Part shown: positions 25,925 through 34,418 of the stretch, piece after piece
Position numbering within the stretch: position 1 is the first letter of the stretch
Layout of the letters: every line of letters starts with the position of its first letter
NCBI RefSeq assembly: GCF_036206005.1
Contig: NZ_CP108143.1
Span: 4,927,501 to 4,991,500, forward strand
Origin: Streptomyces sp. NBC_00178
GTDB taxonomy: Bacteria > Actinomycetota > Actinomycetes > Streptomycetales > Streptomycetaceae
Reading direction: 5' to 3'
DNA: 64,000 nt
Translations under genes and position numbers: made by a program
The notes under the pieces: model-generated
Database searches by the model: none
The model's input: only the letters and a program-made list of their open reading frames with translations
Told to the model about the DNA's origin: nothing

Positions 25925-27070
25925 TCAGCCTTCCGGAGCGTCGTACCCGGTGTCCGTGCCCGCCGTGGCGTCGTCGGGCAGCTCGGGGCGCGTGTAGGCG
26001 CTCAGCGGCGAGCCGTCCGGGTCGGGGCGGACCGCCCCCAGCAGCGGGTTGGACGCGAGGGGCGAGACCTTCACCGTGGCGCCCGGCCTGGGTGCCTGCA
26101 CCACCAGCCCGTCGCCGATGTACAGCGCGACGTGCGTGGCCTTCGGGAAGTAGACCACCAGGTCGCCGGGGCGCAGCGAGGAGACCGGCACCTTCCGGAG
26201 CTGCCGCCACTGCTCCTGGGAGGTGCGCGGGATGTCCAGCCCCGCCGCCGACCACGCCTGCGAGGTGAGCCCGGAGCAGTCGTACGACTCGGGTCCCTCG
26301 GCGCCCCAGACGTACGGCTTGCCGATCTGCTCGACGGCGTACCGGACGGCCTCCCCGCCCTCCCGGGTCGGCGGGCGGACCGAGCTGAGGGCCCCCGACG
26401 CGGTCAGCGCGTCCTGGGCCTCGCCGATGTTCTTCCGCTCCAGCGCCTCCAGTGCGGCGAGCTGTCCCTCCGAGAGAGAGGCGAGCATCGCCTCGATGCC
26501 CCTCATCCGGGACCGCACGGTGTCGTGCTGCTTCTTCTGCCGTGCGACCAGCACCCGCTGCCGGTCGCGGAGTGCGCGGGACCTGGCCGCGAGCGCCTCG
26601 GCGCGCTTCTCCGCCCCGGTCAGCCGGTCGACCGCGGCGGCCCGTCCCGCCTGGACGCGCTCGATGACGTGGCTCTGTTCCAGGGCGTGCTCCGGGTCCT
26701 CGGCGAGCAGCAGCCGCAGGTACACGGAGAAGCCGCTGCCCCCCTGGTACTGGTCGCGCGCGATCCGGCCCGCCTCGCGGCGCCCCGAGTCCAGCGCGGT
26801 GCGTGCCCCGGCGAGCCGGGCGTCCAGCTCCGCCGCTTCGGCGGTGCGCTTCCTGAGTTCCTCGGAGGTGCCGGTGTAGAGCTCGCCGGCCTCCTCGGCG
26901 CCCTGGTAGAGCGTCTGCAACTGCCTGAGGAGTCCGGCGAGGCCCTGTGGCGCGCCGGCGGCCGGGCCGGGAGCGGGTTCGGGTCCTGCGGGGTCCGCGA
27001 CCGCGGGGGAGGCCGCGAAGGCCGCGGCCAGCACCGCGGTGCAGAGGGTCCGCGCGAACCTGCGTGCCAC
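25925..27070 (-). CDS. Secreted NlpC/P60 (C40) peptidoglycan hydrolase
   Basis: 381 residues from the GTG at 27070 with a perfect GGAGGTGAT site. There is a signal peptide (LCTAVLAAAFAASPAVADP), then a long coiled coil (about 45-215). The NlpC/P60 domain follows (about 240-350), with the catalytic cysteine in YDCSGLTSQAWSAAG and the histidine in ATHVALYIGDG. Such enzymes cut D-Glu to diamino acid bonds in peptidoglycan stems, and the coiled coil usually keeps them inactive until recruited. The ribosome site lies within a hairpin (next entry). Confidence 0.95.
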   Translation of the reverse strand: MARRFARTLCTAVLAAAFAASPAVADPAGPEPAPGPAAGAPQGLAGLLRQLQTLYQGAEEAGELYTGTSEELRKRTAEAAELDARLAGARTALDSGRREAGRIARDQYQGGSGFSVYLRLLLAEDPEHALEQSHVIERVQAGRAAAVDRLTGAEKRAEALAARSRALRDRQRVLVARQKKQHDTVRSRMRGIEAMLASLSEGQLAALEALERKNIGEAQDALTASGALSSVRPPTREGGEAVRYAVEQIGKPYVWGAEGPESYDCSGLTSQAWSAAGLDIPRTSQEQWRQLRKVPVSSLRPGDLVVYFPKATHVALYIGDGLVVQAPRPGATVKVSPLASNPLLGAVRPDPDGSPLSAYTRPELPDDATAGTDTGYDAPEG

Positions 27071-27072
27071 GA

Positions 27073-27110
27073 CATCACCTCCGGTGACGGGGGTGATGCC
27101 GATTAATCGG
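27073..27110 (-). promoter_or_regulatory. Hairpin enclosing the p60 ribosome site, plus a 12-bp palindrome
   Basis: On the mRNA strand CATCACC (complement of 27092-27098) can pair with GGTGATG (complement of 27073-27079), which is the 3' half of the Shine-Dalgarno sequence. A perfect palindrome CCGATTAATCGG lies just upstream at 27099-27110. Translational or transcriptional control is inferred. Confidence 0.45.
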
Positions 27111-27232
27111 ACTACCCCACAAGTGCTCGGATCTGGTCCATCCGGTCACTCGGTGCCGTGCGATGCAAGGACCGCCCGGCACGCCGCCGGGAGGATGCCC
27201 CGAACGGTGGACGCCGGGACGTCACGTCGCGG

Positions 27233-29803
27233 TCACTCCACGGGGAAGGCGTAGAAGGCGCGTTCGCGCTGGACGACGGCCGTCCTCCCGGTGGCCAGCA
27301 CCCGGTACGGCGCGGTCACCGTGGCGCCCTTCGGGTCCTGCGCCCCGATGTCCTGGAACTTCCACAGCCGGCGGCCGTCCGCCGCCCTGAACGCGGTCAC
27401 CTGCGTGGCGTCGGCGGTGAACAGCGTCCTGGCGCCCGTCCCGAGGGTCAGGGCCGGGATGCCCGAGCCGAGTGGCGCCTCGGTGGAACGCCGCCAGATC
27501 AGCCGTCCGGTCGACGGCTCGACCGAGGCGACCTCCTGGTTGCGGTTCGTGACGTGCAGCACCGGTCCCGCCGGCATGGGGGTGCCGAACACCGACGACG
27601 CCGTGCCGCCGAGCGTCCAGAGCGGCTTTCCGCTCGCGGTGTCGAAGGCCTGGAGGCCGTCGCCGACCGCGCCGTACAGCCGCCCCTCCTCGTCGCCCGC
27701 GGCCGCCCCGGCGGGCGCGAGCGCGCCGAACTGGCGGGCCCAGAGCAGTTTCCCGGTGGCGCGGTCGAAGCCGCGGAAGAGCGCCCTGCCCTTGCCGGCG
27801 GTGACGTCCGCGGGGGTCAGCGTCGCGGCGTCCTGGCGCACCACGATGTCGGTGTCACGGACCGCCGCCAGCCGGTAGACGGGGGTGCCGGGCGCCCGCC
27901 CCGCGGGCACGGCGACGCGCCAGAGTTCCCTGCGGCGCACCACGTCGTACGCGAAGAACCAGGCCTTGGCGACCTGGACGTCCTTGCCGGGCTTCTTGCC
28001 CTTCTCCGGCTTCGGCGCCTTCACGGTGACGGTGTTCGACCCGGTGAACCAGACGACGTCGCCCGACCCGCCGGTGAGCGGGGCGACCTTCATGCCGGGT
28101 ACGCCGGTGAACTGGTCCAGGAAGCGGACCCGGTGCACGACGCGCCCGTCCTCGGACGACAGCCACAGGAACTCGGCCGGACCCGCCAGGAAGCAGAGGT
28201 CCTCGCCCGCGGCCCGGACGGTCTGGGCCCCGGCGGCGTCGGCACGCTGCCAGACCTTCCGACCGGTCCGCAGGTCGACGCCGGTGGCGCCGGCCGCGTC
28301 CGTGAGCACCAGCAGTTCGTCCCGCCACACCCCGGCGGTGAGCGGAACGGGTGCGGCCGCGGGGTGGCGGTACACCCAGCGGGGCCGGGGTGCCTGGCCC
28401 GGCAGTGGGGGACGGGGTGCCGGCGCGGGCTTGTCGTCGGAGGCGGACGCGCTGTCGTCGCCGGAGCCCAGAGCGGCGACGGCGGTTCCGCCGAGCACCA
28501 GGCCGGCCACGCCGGCGCCGGCCGCGGTGAGCAGGGCCCGCCGGCCGGTGGCCGGCGCGGGGGCCGCTGCTGCCGGGGGTGCGGCGGGCAGGGCGAGAGG
28601 GCCTGGCGCCGCTGCGTGCCGGGCGTACGGATACGGCTGTGCGGGTGCGGGTGCGGGCGCGGGCGGCAGGGCCGGGGCCTGGGGCGGTACGGGTCCGGTC
28701 GCCTCGCGGGGGAGTGCCAGCTGGGTGGTGACCCGGTCGGTCTGCGGCGGGCGCGGCACGGTCCCGAGGAAGTGCGTGGTCCCGCTGTCCCCGCCGGAGG
28801 TCCCGCCCTCGGCGGGGAGGGCGGCCGTCCCGTCCCGGGACGCACCGGCCGTGGCCGTCCCCGCCCCGTCCGGTGCCGCATCGCCCACCGCCGCCCCGCC
28901 CGGTGCCGGGGTCGGCTCCGTGGCGCGAGCCCGTTCCGCCTGCTCCGACACCGCCGCCGCCAGCGGCCCGGGGAGCCAGCCACCCCGGGCGAGGCCCGCG
29001 GCGCCTTCCAGCGCCAGCTCCGCCGCGACGGACCCCGCACTCGGCCGGGCGGCCGGGTCCTTCGCCAGACAGCCCGCGACCAGCGCGCGCAACTCATCGG
29101 GTACGGAGCCGAGTTCGGCCGAGCCGTGCGCGATCCGCTCCGCCGCCTCGTCGACGGGGCCGTCGGCCAGCGGGGTCGAGCCGGTCGCCGCGTAGGCCAG
29201 CAGCAGTCCCAGGACGAACAGGTCGGAAGCGGGGCCCGCCTCCGCGCCCTCGATCTGCTCGGGAGTGAGGTAGCCGAGCCGTACGGAGAGCTGACCGCCC
29301 TCCCTGGCCTCGGCCGCGACCGCCGCACCGAGGGGCCCGAAGGCCGCCAGCCGGGGGCCGTCCCCGGCCAGGAGCACCGTCTCCGGCGCCAGCCCCTGGA
29401 GCACGCTCCCCGTCGCGTGGACCCGGGAGAGGGTCTCGGCGAGCCCGGCGCCCAGTATCCGCACGGCACGCTCCGGCAGCGGCCCGGCGAGGGCGATCGC
29501 CTCGGCGAGCGTCAGCGCGGGCACGTAGGCCGCCGCCGTCCACAGACCCTCGTCGTCCGGCGGGGTGAGCGGCGGCTGGACCCAGCCGCCGGCCAGCCGC
29601 TCGGCGGTGCGCGCCTCGGCGACGAAACGGCGCCGGAACGCGGGCACGGCGGCCAGGGCGGGCCGCGCGGCGGTCACCACCACGAGGCCGTCGCCGTCCG
29701 CGTCACGCGCCAGGAAGTGCACCGCGCTCGCACGCTCCCGGAGGCGGGCCAGTGCGGTGTACGGGCCGAAGTGGCGTGGATCGTCCTGACGCAGCGCCTC
29801 CAT
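27233..29803 (-). CDS. Pseudokinase - transmembrane - PQQ-type beta-propeller protein
   Basis: 856 residues. The N-terminal 270 residues align by eye with a Ser/Thr kinase domain, but the catalytic parts are gone. The VAVK lysine region reads LVVVTAARP, HRDLKPxN reads LQGLAPETVLL, and DFG reads AFG. The C-lobe still shows GYLTPEQIEG, ASDLFVLGLLLAYAATG and CLAKDPAARPSA. A Pro/Ala linker leads to a membrane helix (AGVAGLVLGGTAVAAL, about 450). The external PQQ/quinoprotein-like propeller repeats include WVYRHPAAAPVPL, VDLRTGRKVWQRADA, DRATGKLLWARQFG and DTASGKPLWTLGG. The family usually has an active PASTA-less kinase; this one should only bind or signal. Confidence 0.88.
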   Translation of the reverse strand: MEALRQDDPRHFGPYTALARLRERASAVHFLARDADGDGLVVVTAARPALAAVPAFRRRFVAEARTAERLAGGWVQPPLTPPDDEGLWTAAAYVPALTLAEAIALAGPLPERAVRILGAGLAETLSRVHATGSVLQGLAPETVLLAGDGPRLAAFGPLGAAVAAEAREGGQLSVRLGYLTPEQIEGAEAGPASDLFVLGLLLAYAATGSTPLADGPVDEAAERIAHGSAELGSVPDELRALVAGCLAKDPAARPSAGSVAAELALEGAAGLARGGWLPGPLAAAVSEQAERARATEPTPAPGGAAVGDAAPDGAGTATAGASRDGTAALPAEGGTSGGDSGTTHFLGTVPRPPQTDRVTTQLALPREATGPVPPQAPALPPAPAPAPAQPYPYARHAAAPGPLALPAAPPAAAAPAPATGRRALLTAAGAGVAGLVLGGTAVAALGSGDDSASASDDKPAPAPRPPLPGQAPRPRWVYRHPAAAPVPLTAGVWRDELLVLTDAAGATGVDLRTGRKVWQRADAAGAQTVRAAGEDLCFLAGPAEFLWLSSEDGRVVHRVRFLDQFTGVPGMKVAPLTGGSGDVVWFTGSNTVTVKAPKPEKGKKPGKDVQVAKAWFFAYDVVRRRELWRVAVPAGRAPGTPVYRLAAVRDTDIVVRQDAATLTPADVTAGKGRALFRGFDRATGKLLWARQFGALAPAGAAAGDEEGRLYGAVGDGLQAFDTASGKPLWTLGGTASSVFGTPMPAGPVLHVTNRNQEVASVEPSTGRLIWRRSTEAPLGSGIPALTLGTGARTLFTADATQVTAFRAADGRRLWKFQDIGAQDPKGATVTAPYRVLATGRTAVVQRERAFYAFPVE

Positions 29804-29873
29804 GGCGCACCCCCCTTGTGACCGTCCTCGGCACGTGAGCGCCGATCTTACGGCGACGGGTGCACGCCGGTGT

Positions 29874-30149
29874 TCAGGACCCGCTCCGGGGCTTCCTCCA
29901 GGGCCACTTGGGCTGGAAACGCTCCCGGCCCCCGGGGGCGTACTCGTAGACCCAGCCGCGCTGCAGGCCGAGCCGTTTCGAGTACCCGGCCGGGGTGCGC
30001 CGGTAGGCGTGGACGGTGGCGGGGCCGCCGCCGGCGTCCGGCACCGGGACCTCGTACCACTTGGGCGGGTGGCCGGTCGGCCCCAGCAGGATGGGCAGCA
30101 CCCGCCCGTCCAGGGGTCCGCCGCGGAAGGTCGTGTTCTCGCTTTTCAC
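29874..30149 (-). CDS. Small hypothetical protein
   Basis: 91 residues from the GTG at 30149. It is basic and tryptophan/proline-rich (GHPPKWYEVPVPD, WVYEYAPGGRERFQPKWPW), with no membrane segment or known motif. YRRTPAGYSKRLGLQRGWVY looks like a short beta structure. I do not recognise a family. Codon bias is consistent with a real gene. It ends 70 bp before the pseudokinase gene on the same strand. Confidence 0.6.
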   Translation of the reverse strand: MKSENTTFRGGPLDGRVLPILLGPTGHPPKWYEVPVPDAGGGPATVHAYRRTPAGYSKRLGLQRGWVYEYAPGGRERFQPKWPWRKPRSGS

Positions 30150-30173
30150 CCGGCCAGTCTGACCCAGGAGGGC

Positions 30174-30935
30174 TCAGAGGGGCGGCAGCAGGTGCGCCGC
30201 GTGCCCCGCGACGGGGACGACGAGGGCGGCCAGCCGTCCTGCCGGGCCCTCCGCGGTCTCCTGGGCGAGCAGCTCGGCCACCACGGCGGCGGTCTCCTCG
30301 TCCGAGGCCGCGGTGGCCGCGAGCAGCGCGATCAGGTGATCGACCAGCCAGCCGCGCAGCTCGGCGGCCGACGGCAGCTTCTCCTCGTCCAGCCAGATCA
30401 GGGACGCGGCCTCGACGGCGGCGATCCAGGTGCGCACCATCATCCGCAGCCGGGGCCCGGCGGGCTCCTGCCCCGGGCCGGTGCCACGGCCGAGGTGGAG
30501 CAGGATCTGCTCGGCGGCGGCCCTGCGCACCCCGTCCACGATCGCCGTCGTGCGGGAGGTCTCCGCCACGCTGCCGCCGCGCAGCAACGCGCTGAAACCG
30601 GCGTCGTGCTCGTCCACGAAGCCGAGGTAGCGGTCCAGGACCCGGCTCACCCGCTCGGTCGGCGGCCCGGCGGCGGGCTCCGCGAAACAGAGCGTGAGCC
30701 GGTCGGCGGCCGACCCGAGCGCGGCCTCGTACAACTGCTGCCTGCCGCCCGGGAAGTAGCGGTACACGAGCGGGCGGGAGACCCCGGCCGCAGCCGCCAC
30801 CTCGTCGATCGAGACGTCGTCCGGCGCCCGGTGCGCGAAGAGAGTGAGTGCCGCGCCGAGCAGTTGGGTGCGGCGCTCCTCGACACCGAGCCGTCGGTAC
30901 GCGCGGGCCGGCGGTGCTGCGGGTGCGGGGGTCAT
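30174..30935 (-). CDS. TetR family transcriptional regulator
   Basis: 253 residues from the ATG at 30935. The open frame continues upstream to 31931, but that part is a shadow of the diiron gene. The HTH is RRTQLLGAALTLFAHRAPDDVSIDEVAAAAGVSRPLVYRYFPGGRQQLYEAAL. The C-terminal ligand domain is helical and longer than average. It lies 41 bp downstream of the AurF-like gene on the same strand, so it may be co-transcribed and control that gene through the imperfect dyad at 31971-31993. Confidence 0.9.
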   Translation of the reverse strand: MTPAPAAPPARAYRRLGVEERRTQLLGAALTLFAHRAPDDVSIDEVAAAAGVSRPLVYRYFPGGRQQLYEAALGSAADRLTLCFAEPAAGPPTERVSRVLDRYLGFVDEHDAGFSALLRGGSVAETSRTTAIVDGVRRAAAEQILLHLGRGTGPGQEPAGPRLRMMVRTWIAAVEAASLIWLDEEKLPSAAELRGWLVDHLIALLAATAASDEETAAVVAELLAQETAEGPAGRLAALVVPVAGHAAHLLPPL

Positions 30936-30976
30936 ACTCCGAAGCCTAAGCGCTCCCTCCGGAAGGGGGAGCGGCC

Positions 30977-31912
30977 TCAGGCCAGCAGACCCGAGCTCTT
31001 CCACAGCCTGCGCCCCACTCCGTTGAGCACCCCGATGTCGTCGAAGAAGTCGGTGAGCCGCTTCGCCCCCGTCTGCATGACCTCGGCCCGGTGCCCGCTC
31101 GCCTTCACCTGGGCGACGGCCTCGTGGCGGTCCAGGCCGACGTGGTCGTACACCTGCGGGTTGACGAAGCAGACGGAGAAGACGCGGGCGGCCTCCCCGC
31201 AGCTCAGCCTGGTCATGCGCCGTTCCCAGGCGGGCGCTGTCACCATCTGGCGGCGCAACTCCTCGCGTGCGTACCGCACATGGCGGGCCTCCTCGACGAC
31301 GTGGATGCGGGTCACTCCGCGTACGAGCGACTGGACGCGCTCGTCGGGGAAGGTGAGCCGCTGCATCCAGTCCAGGATCTCCTCGCCGAGCAGCGTCGCG
31401 GCGAAGGAACCCGGGGTGGTGGAGACCGTCTTCAGTACCCGCGCCAGGTTGTGGTAGCGCGCGGGCACGGGGTAGGCGGGGGCGCCGCCCCACTCGATCA
31501 TGCGGGCGAACATCATCGAGTGCCGGCACTCGTCGGCTATCTCGGTGAGGGCGTAGCGGACGTGCTTGCTGGTCACGGACTTGTCGTAGATGTGCCGGAC
31601 GAGCAGCTGCATGAGGATGATCTCGAACCAGATGCCGAGGGAGGCCAGTGACGCCGCCTCGTGGCGCGCCAGTTCCATCCGCTGGTCCTCGGACATCCTC
31701 CGCCACAGCGGGGTGTCGTAGAGGGAGACCAGCTCCGGTGGCCAGAACCACTTGCCGTCCTCCACGGCGGAGTCCCAGTCGAGTTCGGTGTCCGGGTCGA
31801 AGGAGTGCTTGGCCGAGGCCTCCAGCAGCCGGGCGGCGACCTGTTCGCGGTCCTTGAGCGGGCCGAGCGCGTCGCGCAGGGCCTGGATGTCCTCGTCCGT
31901 CACTGTCGTCAT
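30977..31912 (-). CDS. AurF-like diiron oxygenase
   Basis: 311 residues; ATG behind GAGGGG. Two helices carry the diiron ligand pattern: ARHEAASLASLGIWFE with ALTEIADECRHSMMFARMIEWGG, and ATLLGEEILDWMQ with HVVEEARHVRYAREELRRQM. AurF-family enzymes oxidise aryl amines to nitro groups; most genomic members have unknown substrates. It is divergent from a second diiron protein gene and upstream of tetR, which suggests a small regulated oxidation module (inference). Confidence 0.85.
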   Translation of the reverse strand: MTTVTDEDIQALRDALGPLKDREQVAARLLEASAKHSFDPDTELDWDSAVEDGKWFWPPELVSLYDTPLWRRMSEDQRMELARHEAASLASLGIWFEIILMQLLVRHIYDKSVTSKHVRYALTEIADECRHSMMFARMIEWGGAPAYPVPARYHNLARVLKTVSTTPGSFAATLLGEEILDWMQRLTFPDERVQSLVRGVTRIHVVEEARHVRYAREELRRQMVTAPAWERRMTRLSCGEAARVFSVCFVNPQVYDHVGLDRHEAVAQVKASGHRAEVMQTGAKRLTDFFDDIGVLNGVGRRLWKSSGLLA

Positions 31913-31963
31913 GGCTGTGGGCCCCTCGCACCTGGGTTACCGGCGGTCGATTCTCTGCTCAGG

Positions 31964-31995
31964 ATTATGAGACTGCCTGTCAGCAAGCCAGTCAA
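31964..31995. promoter_or_regulatory. Shared control region with imperfect dyad (TetR operator candidate)
   Basis: GACTG-N-CT (31971-31978) and its mirror AG-N-CAGTC (31986-31993) form a 23-bp imperfect palindrome between the divergent diiron genes. On the minus strand CATAAT (31964-31969) is a good -10, and TTGACT (31990-31995) a possible but widely spaced -35, so the dyad would block the promoter. Binding by the adjacent TetR protein is inferred. Confidence 0.45.
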
Positions 31996-32100
31996 TCCCT
32001 TGTGCGCGACTTGTTGACCGCGTGTCTACCAACGTGTGAACCTGCCAACTGACCGCAGCACCACGGAACATACGATCCTCGCCAGGCGAAGGAGCTGTCC

Positions 32101-33210
32101 GTGTCGACACACGACCTCTACATCACCCCGCCCCCGGCCCCGACGTGGCAGGTCCCTGCCAGCGGCGCCGCCCGGTTCAGCTGGGACTACGACGACGGCC
32201 GCGCACGCCTCCTCGCCCTCTACCAGAAGGGCAAGGACAAGCAGTGGGACGGCAACAAGCGCATCGACTGGAGTCTGGAGGTCGACCCCGCCGACCCCCT
32301 CGGCACCCCGGACGAGGCCCTCACCCTCTACGGCACGCCGCACTGGGCGAAGATGACCGAGCGGGACCGCGGTGAACTGCGCAAGCACTACACCTCCTGG
32401 CAGTTCAGCCAGTTCCTGCACGGCGAGCAGGGCGCCATGGTGTGCGCCGCCCGCATCGTCGAGTCGGTCCCCGACCTGGACGCGAAGTTCTACTCAGCCA
32501 CCCAGACGATGGACGAGGCGCGGCACGCGGAGATCTACGGCCGCTTCCTGCACGAGAAGATCGGGATGCTCTACCCGGTCAACGACAACCTCCAGGGGCT
32601 GCTCGGCGACACCCTGTGCGACTCCCGCTGGGACATGCCCTACCTCGGCATGCAGGTGCTCATCGAAGGGCTCGCGCTGGCCGCGTTCGGCATGATCCGC
32701 GACACCACCACCCGGCCGCTGCCCAAGCAGATCCTCGCGTACGTCATGCAGGACGAGGCCCGGCACGTGGCCTTCGGCCGGATGGCACTGCGCGACTACT
32801 ACAAGCAGCTGAGCGACGCCGAACTGCGTGAGCGCGAGGAGTTCGTCATCGAGGGCTGCCACCTCATGCGCGACCGGCTCAGCGGCGTCGAGGTCCTGGA
32901 GAACTTCGGCATCGGCAAGCAGGAGGCCAAGGACCTCTCGGAGCACTCGGAGTACCTGCAGCTCTTCCGCAAGCTGCTCTTCAGCCGGATCGTCCCGTGC
33001 GTCAAGGACATCGGTCTCTGGGGCGAGCGGCTCCAGAAGGCCTACGTCGACATGGGCGTCTTCGAGCTGGGCGACTCGAACCTGGACCTCCTGATGGCCC
33101 AGGACGAGGAGATCGCCGAGCAGCTCGACCGGGACCGCTTCGCGGTGGAGGAGCGGGAGCGGGTGGCGGAGGTCGCCGACGCGATAGCGGAGGGCCGCGC
33201 GCAGGGGTGA
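32101..33210 (+). CDS. Ferritin-like diiron protein (R2/oxygenase type)
   Basis: 369 residues from the GTG at 32101, with AAGGAG six bases upstream. It has two diiron-type motifs, ATQTMDEARHAEIYGRFL (about 138) and YVMQDEARHVAFGRMAL (about 218), plus the earlier ligand helix SQFLHGEQGAMVCAARIVE and LIEGLALAAFGMIRD. This gives the full four-helix E..ExxH..E..ExxH set of the ferritin-like superfamily. Close relatives are annotated as ribonucleotide-reductase-like or membrane-fatty-acid-type proteins; I cannot name the reaction. It is divergent from the AurF-like gene over 188 bp. Confidence 0.82.
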   Translation: MSTHDLYITPPPAPTWQVPASGAARFSWDYDDGRARLLALYQKGKDKQWDGNKRIDWSLEVDPADPLGTPDEALTLYGTPHWAKMTERDRGELRKHYTSWQFSQFLHGEQGAMVCAARIVESVPDLDAKFYSATQTMDEARHAEIYGRFLHEKIGMLYPVNDNLQGLLGDTLCDSRWDMPYLGMQVLIEGLALAAFGMIRDTTTRPLPKQILAYVMQDEARHVAFGRMALRDYYKQLSDAELREREEFVIEGCHLMRDRLSGVEVLENFGIGKQEAKDLSEHSEYLQLFRKLLFSRIVPCVKDIGLWGERLQKAYVDMGVFELGDSNLDLLMAQDEEIAEQLDRDRFAVEERERVAEVADAIAEGRAQG

Positions 33211-33221
33211 ACTCCTCGGCG

Positions 33222-33240
33222 CGCCCCGCATGCCGGGGCG
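33222..33240. terminator. Short GC hairpin after the diiron gene
   Basis: CGCCCCG (33222-33228) and CGGGGCG (33234-33240) with loop CATGC, 11 bp after the stop codon. The rest of the gap before the convergent amidase gene shows nothing else. Confidence 0.5.
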
Positions 33241-33361
33241 GCGGCGGAGGTGCCGTTCACGGTGGGGCCGCTGATCCGGCGGCACGGGATCACCCCGCCC
33301 GCCGGGGCCGGTGGACGAGGCGGCGCAACGGCCGGGTCAGGTGGGCGTGCCGGGCGGCACG

Positions 33362-34408
33362 TCAGCCGAGCGCGGCCTCCAGGGCGCGCGCGATGCCCAG
33401 GAGTCCGACGTCCGTGCCCGGGGCGGACACCAGTTGCAGACCCGCCGGGCAGCCGTCCGGTGTGAAGCCCGCGGGCAGGGTCGCCGCCGGATGACCGCTG
33501 AGGTTGAACGCCCAGGTGAGAGCCGTGGAGTACACGTCGCCCGGGCCGTCGTGCCCGTGCGGGCGGTTGGGGGTGACCGGGGTGAGCAGCAGGGGCGTGC
33601 GGGCGAAGAACGCGTCGAGGGCCCGGTCGTTGGCGGCGCGCAGACGCGCCGCGGACGCCGGGCGGCCCGCTCGCACCGCCGCCCAGGCGTCGGCGGGGTC
33701 GAGCAGGTCGCAGCTTCCCGGCACCAGACGCACCGCCCCCGCCGCCACCAGCCGGTCCACCGCATTCCGGGTCACCTCGGCCACGTCCGGGTCGACGTCG
33801 GCGAAGCCCAGGTCCGGGCTGTGGACGGCGGGGACCGGGAGCCGCGCGGGCCGGGGGACGTAACCGTCGAGGACATGGCGCAGGAACGTCTCCGCCCGTG
33901 CGGCCGAACTCGCGATCACCCCCGGGGACGCGAGCCCCGTGCGGTCGGGGGAGGGGAGCAGGCCCGCCGTGGTCTTGAGGCCGAACACCCCGCACCAGGC
34001 CGCCGGGATGCGCACCGACCCCGCGCCGTCGCCGCCCGTCGCCAGCTCCACCATGCCGGCCGCGACCGCCACGGCCGCTCCCGCCGACGACCCGCCCGGA
34101 GTCCGGTCGGCGCGCCACGGGTTGACCGTACGGCCACGCGCCCCCTGCCCCCAGGTCTGCCAGGCCGTGCCCGGGCCGGGGACGGAGGTGGCGCCCACCG
34201 GTATCCCGCCCGCCGCCACGAGGCGCCGGGCCGCGTACGAGCGGATGCCGGTGCGGCCCTTCACCGCGAACGGCAGTCCGGCGAGCGGGAGACGGGCCGC
34301 CGACTCCGCACGGGCACGCGCCTCCTCGTGCCACACCTCGGTGAACGCGCACAGTCCGGGGTCGAGCAGGTCGATCCGGGCGAGGGCCGCTTCGAGGGGC
34401 GAGGTCAT
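33362..34408 (-). CDS. Amidase (amidase signature family)
   Basis: 348 residues, short for the family (usually 450-500). The catalytic triad is visible: lysine in LAGLPFAVKGRTG, cis-serine in TPGGSSAGAAVAV, and the nucleophile in ATGGDGAGSVRIPAAWCG. It hydrolyses carboxamides; the substrate is unknown. The ATG is 10 bp after the PBP stop, so it is likely the last gene of the SEDS-PBP transcript, an unusual partner. Confidence 0.9.
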   Translation of the reverse strand: MTSPLEAALARIDLLDPGLCAFTEVWHEEARARAESAARLPLAGLPFAVKGRTGIRSYAARRLVAAGGIPVGATSVPGPGTAWQTWGQGARGRTVNPWRADRTPGGSSAGAAVAVAAGMVELATGGDGAGSVRIPAAWCGVFGLKTTAGLLPSPDRTGLASPGVIASSAARAETFLRHVLDGYVPRPARLPVPAVHSPDLGFADVDPDVAEVTRNAVDRLVAAGAVRLVPGSCDLLDPADAWAAVRAGRPASAARLRAANDRALDAFFARTPLLLTPVTPNRPHGHDGPGDVYSTALTWAFNLSGHPAATLPAGFTPDGCPAGLQLVSAPGTDVGLLGIARALEAALG

Positions 34409-34418
34409 GGCCCCAGTC

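Noticed and set aside
27111..27232. Possible c-di-AMP (ydaO) riboswitch before the NlpC/P60 gene
   Set aside because: Such switches occur before cell-wall hydrolases, but I find none of the conserved aptamer blocks and the space is too short.
30936..31931. Open frame fused in phase upstream of the TetR gene
   Set aside because: It overlaps the diiron gene in another frame and has no domain; the TetR protein starts normally at 30935.
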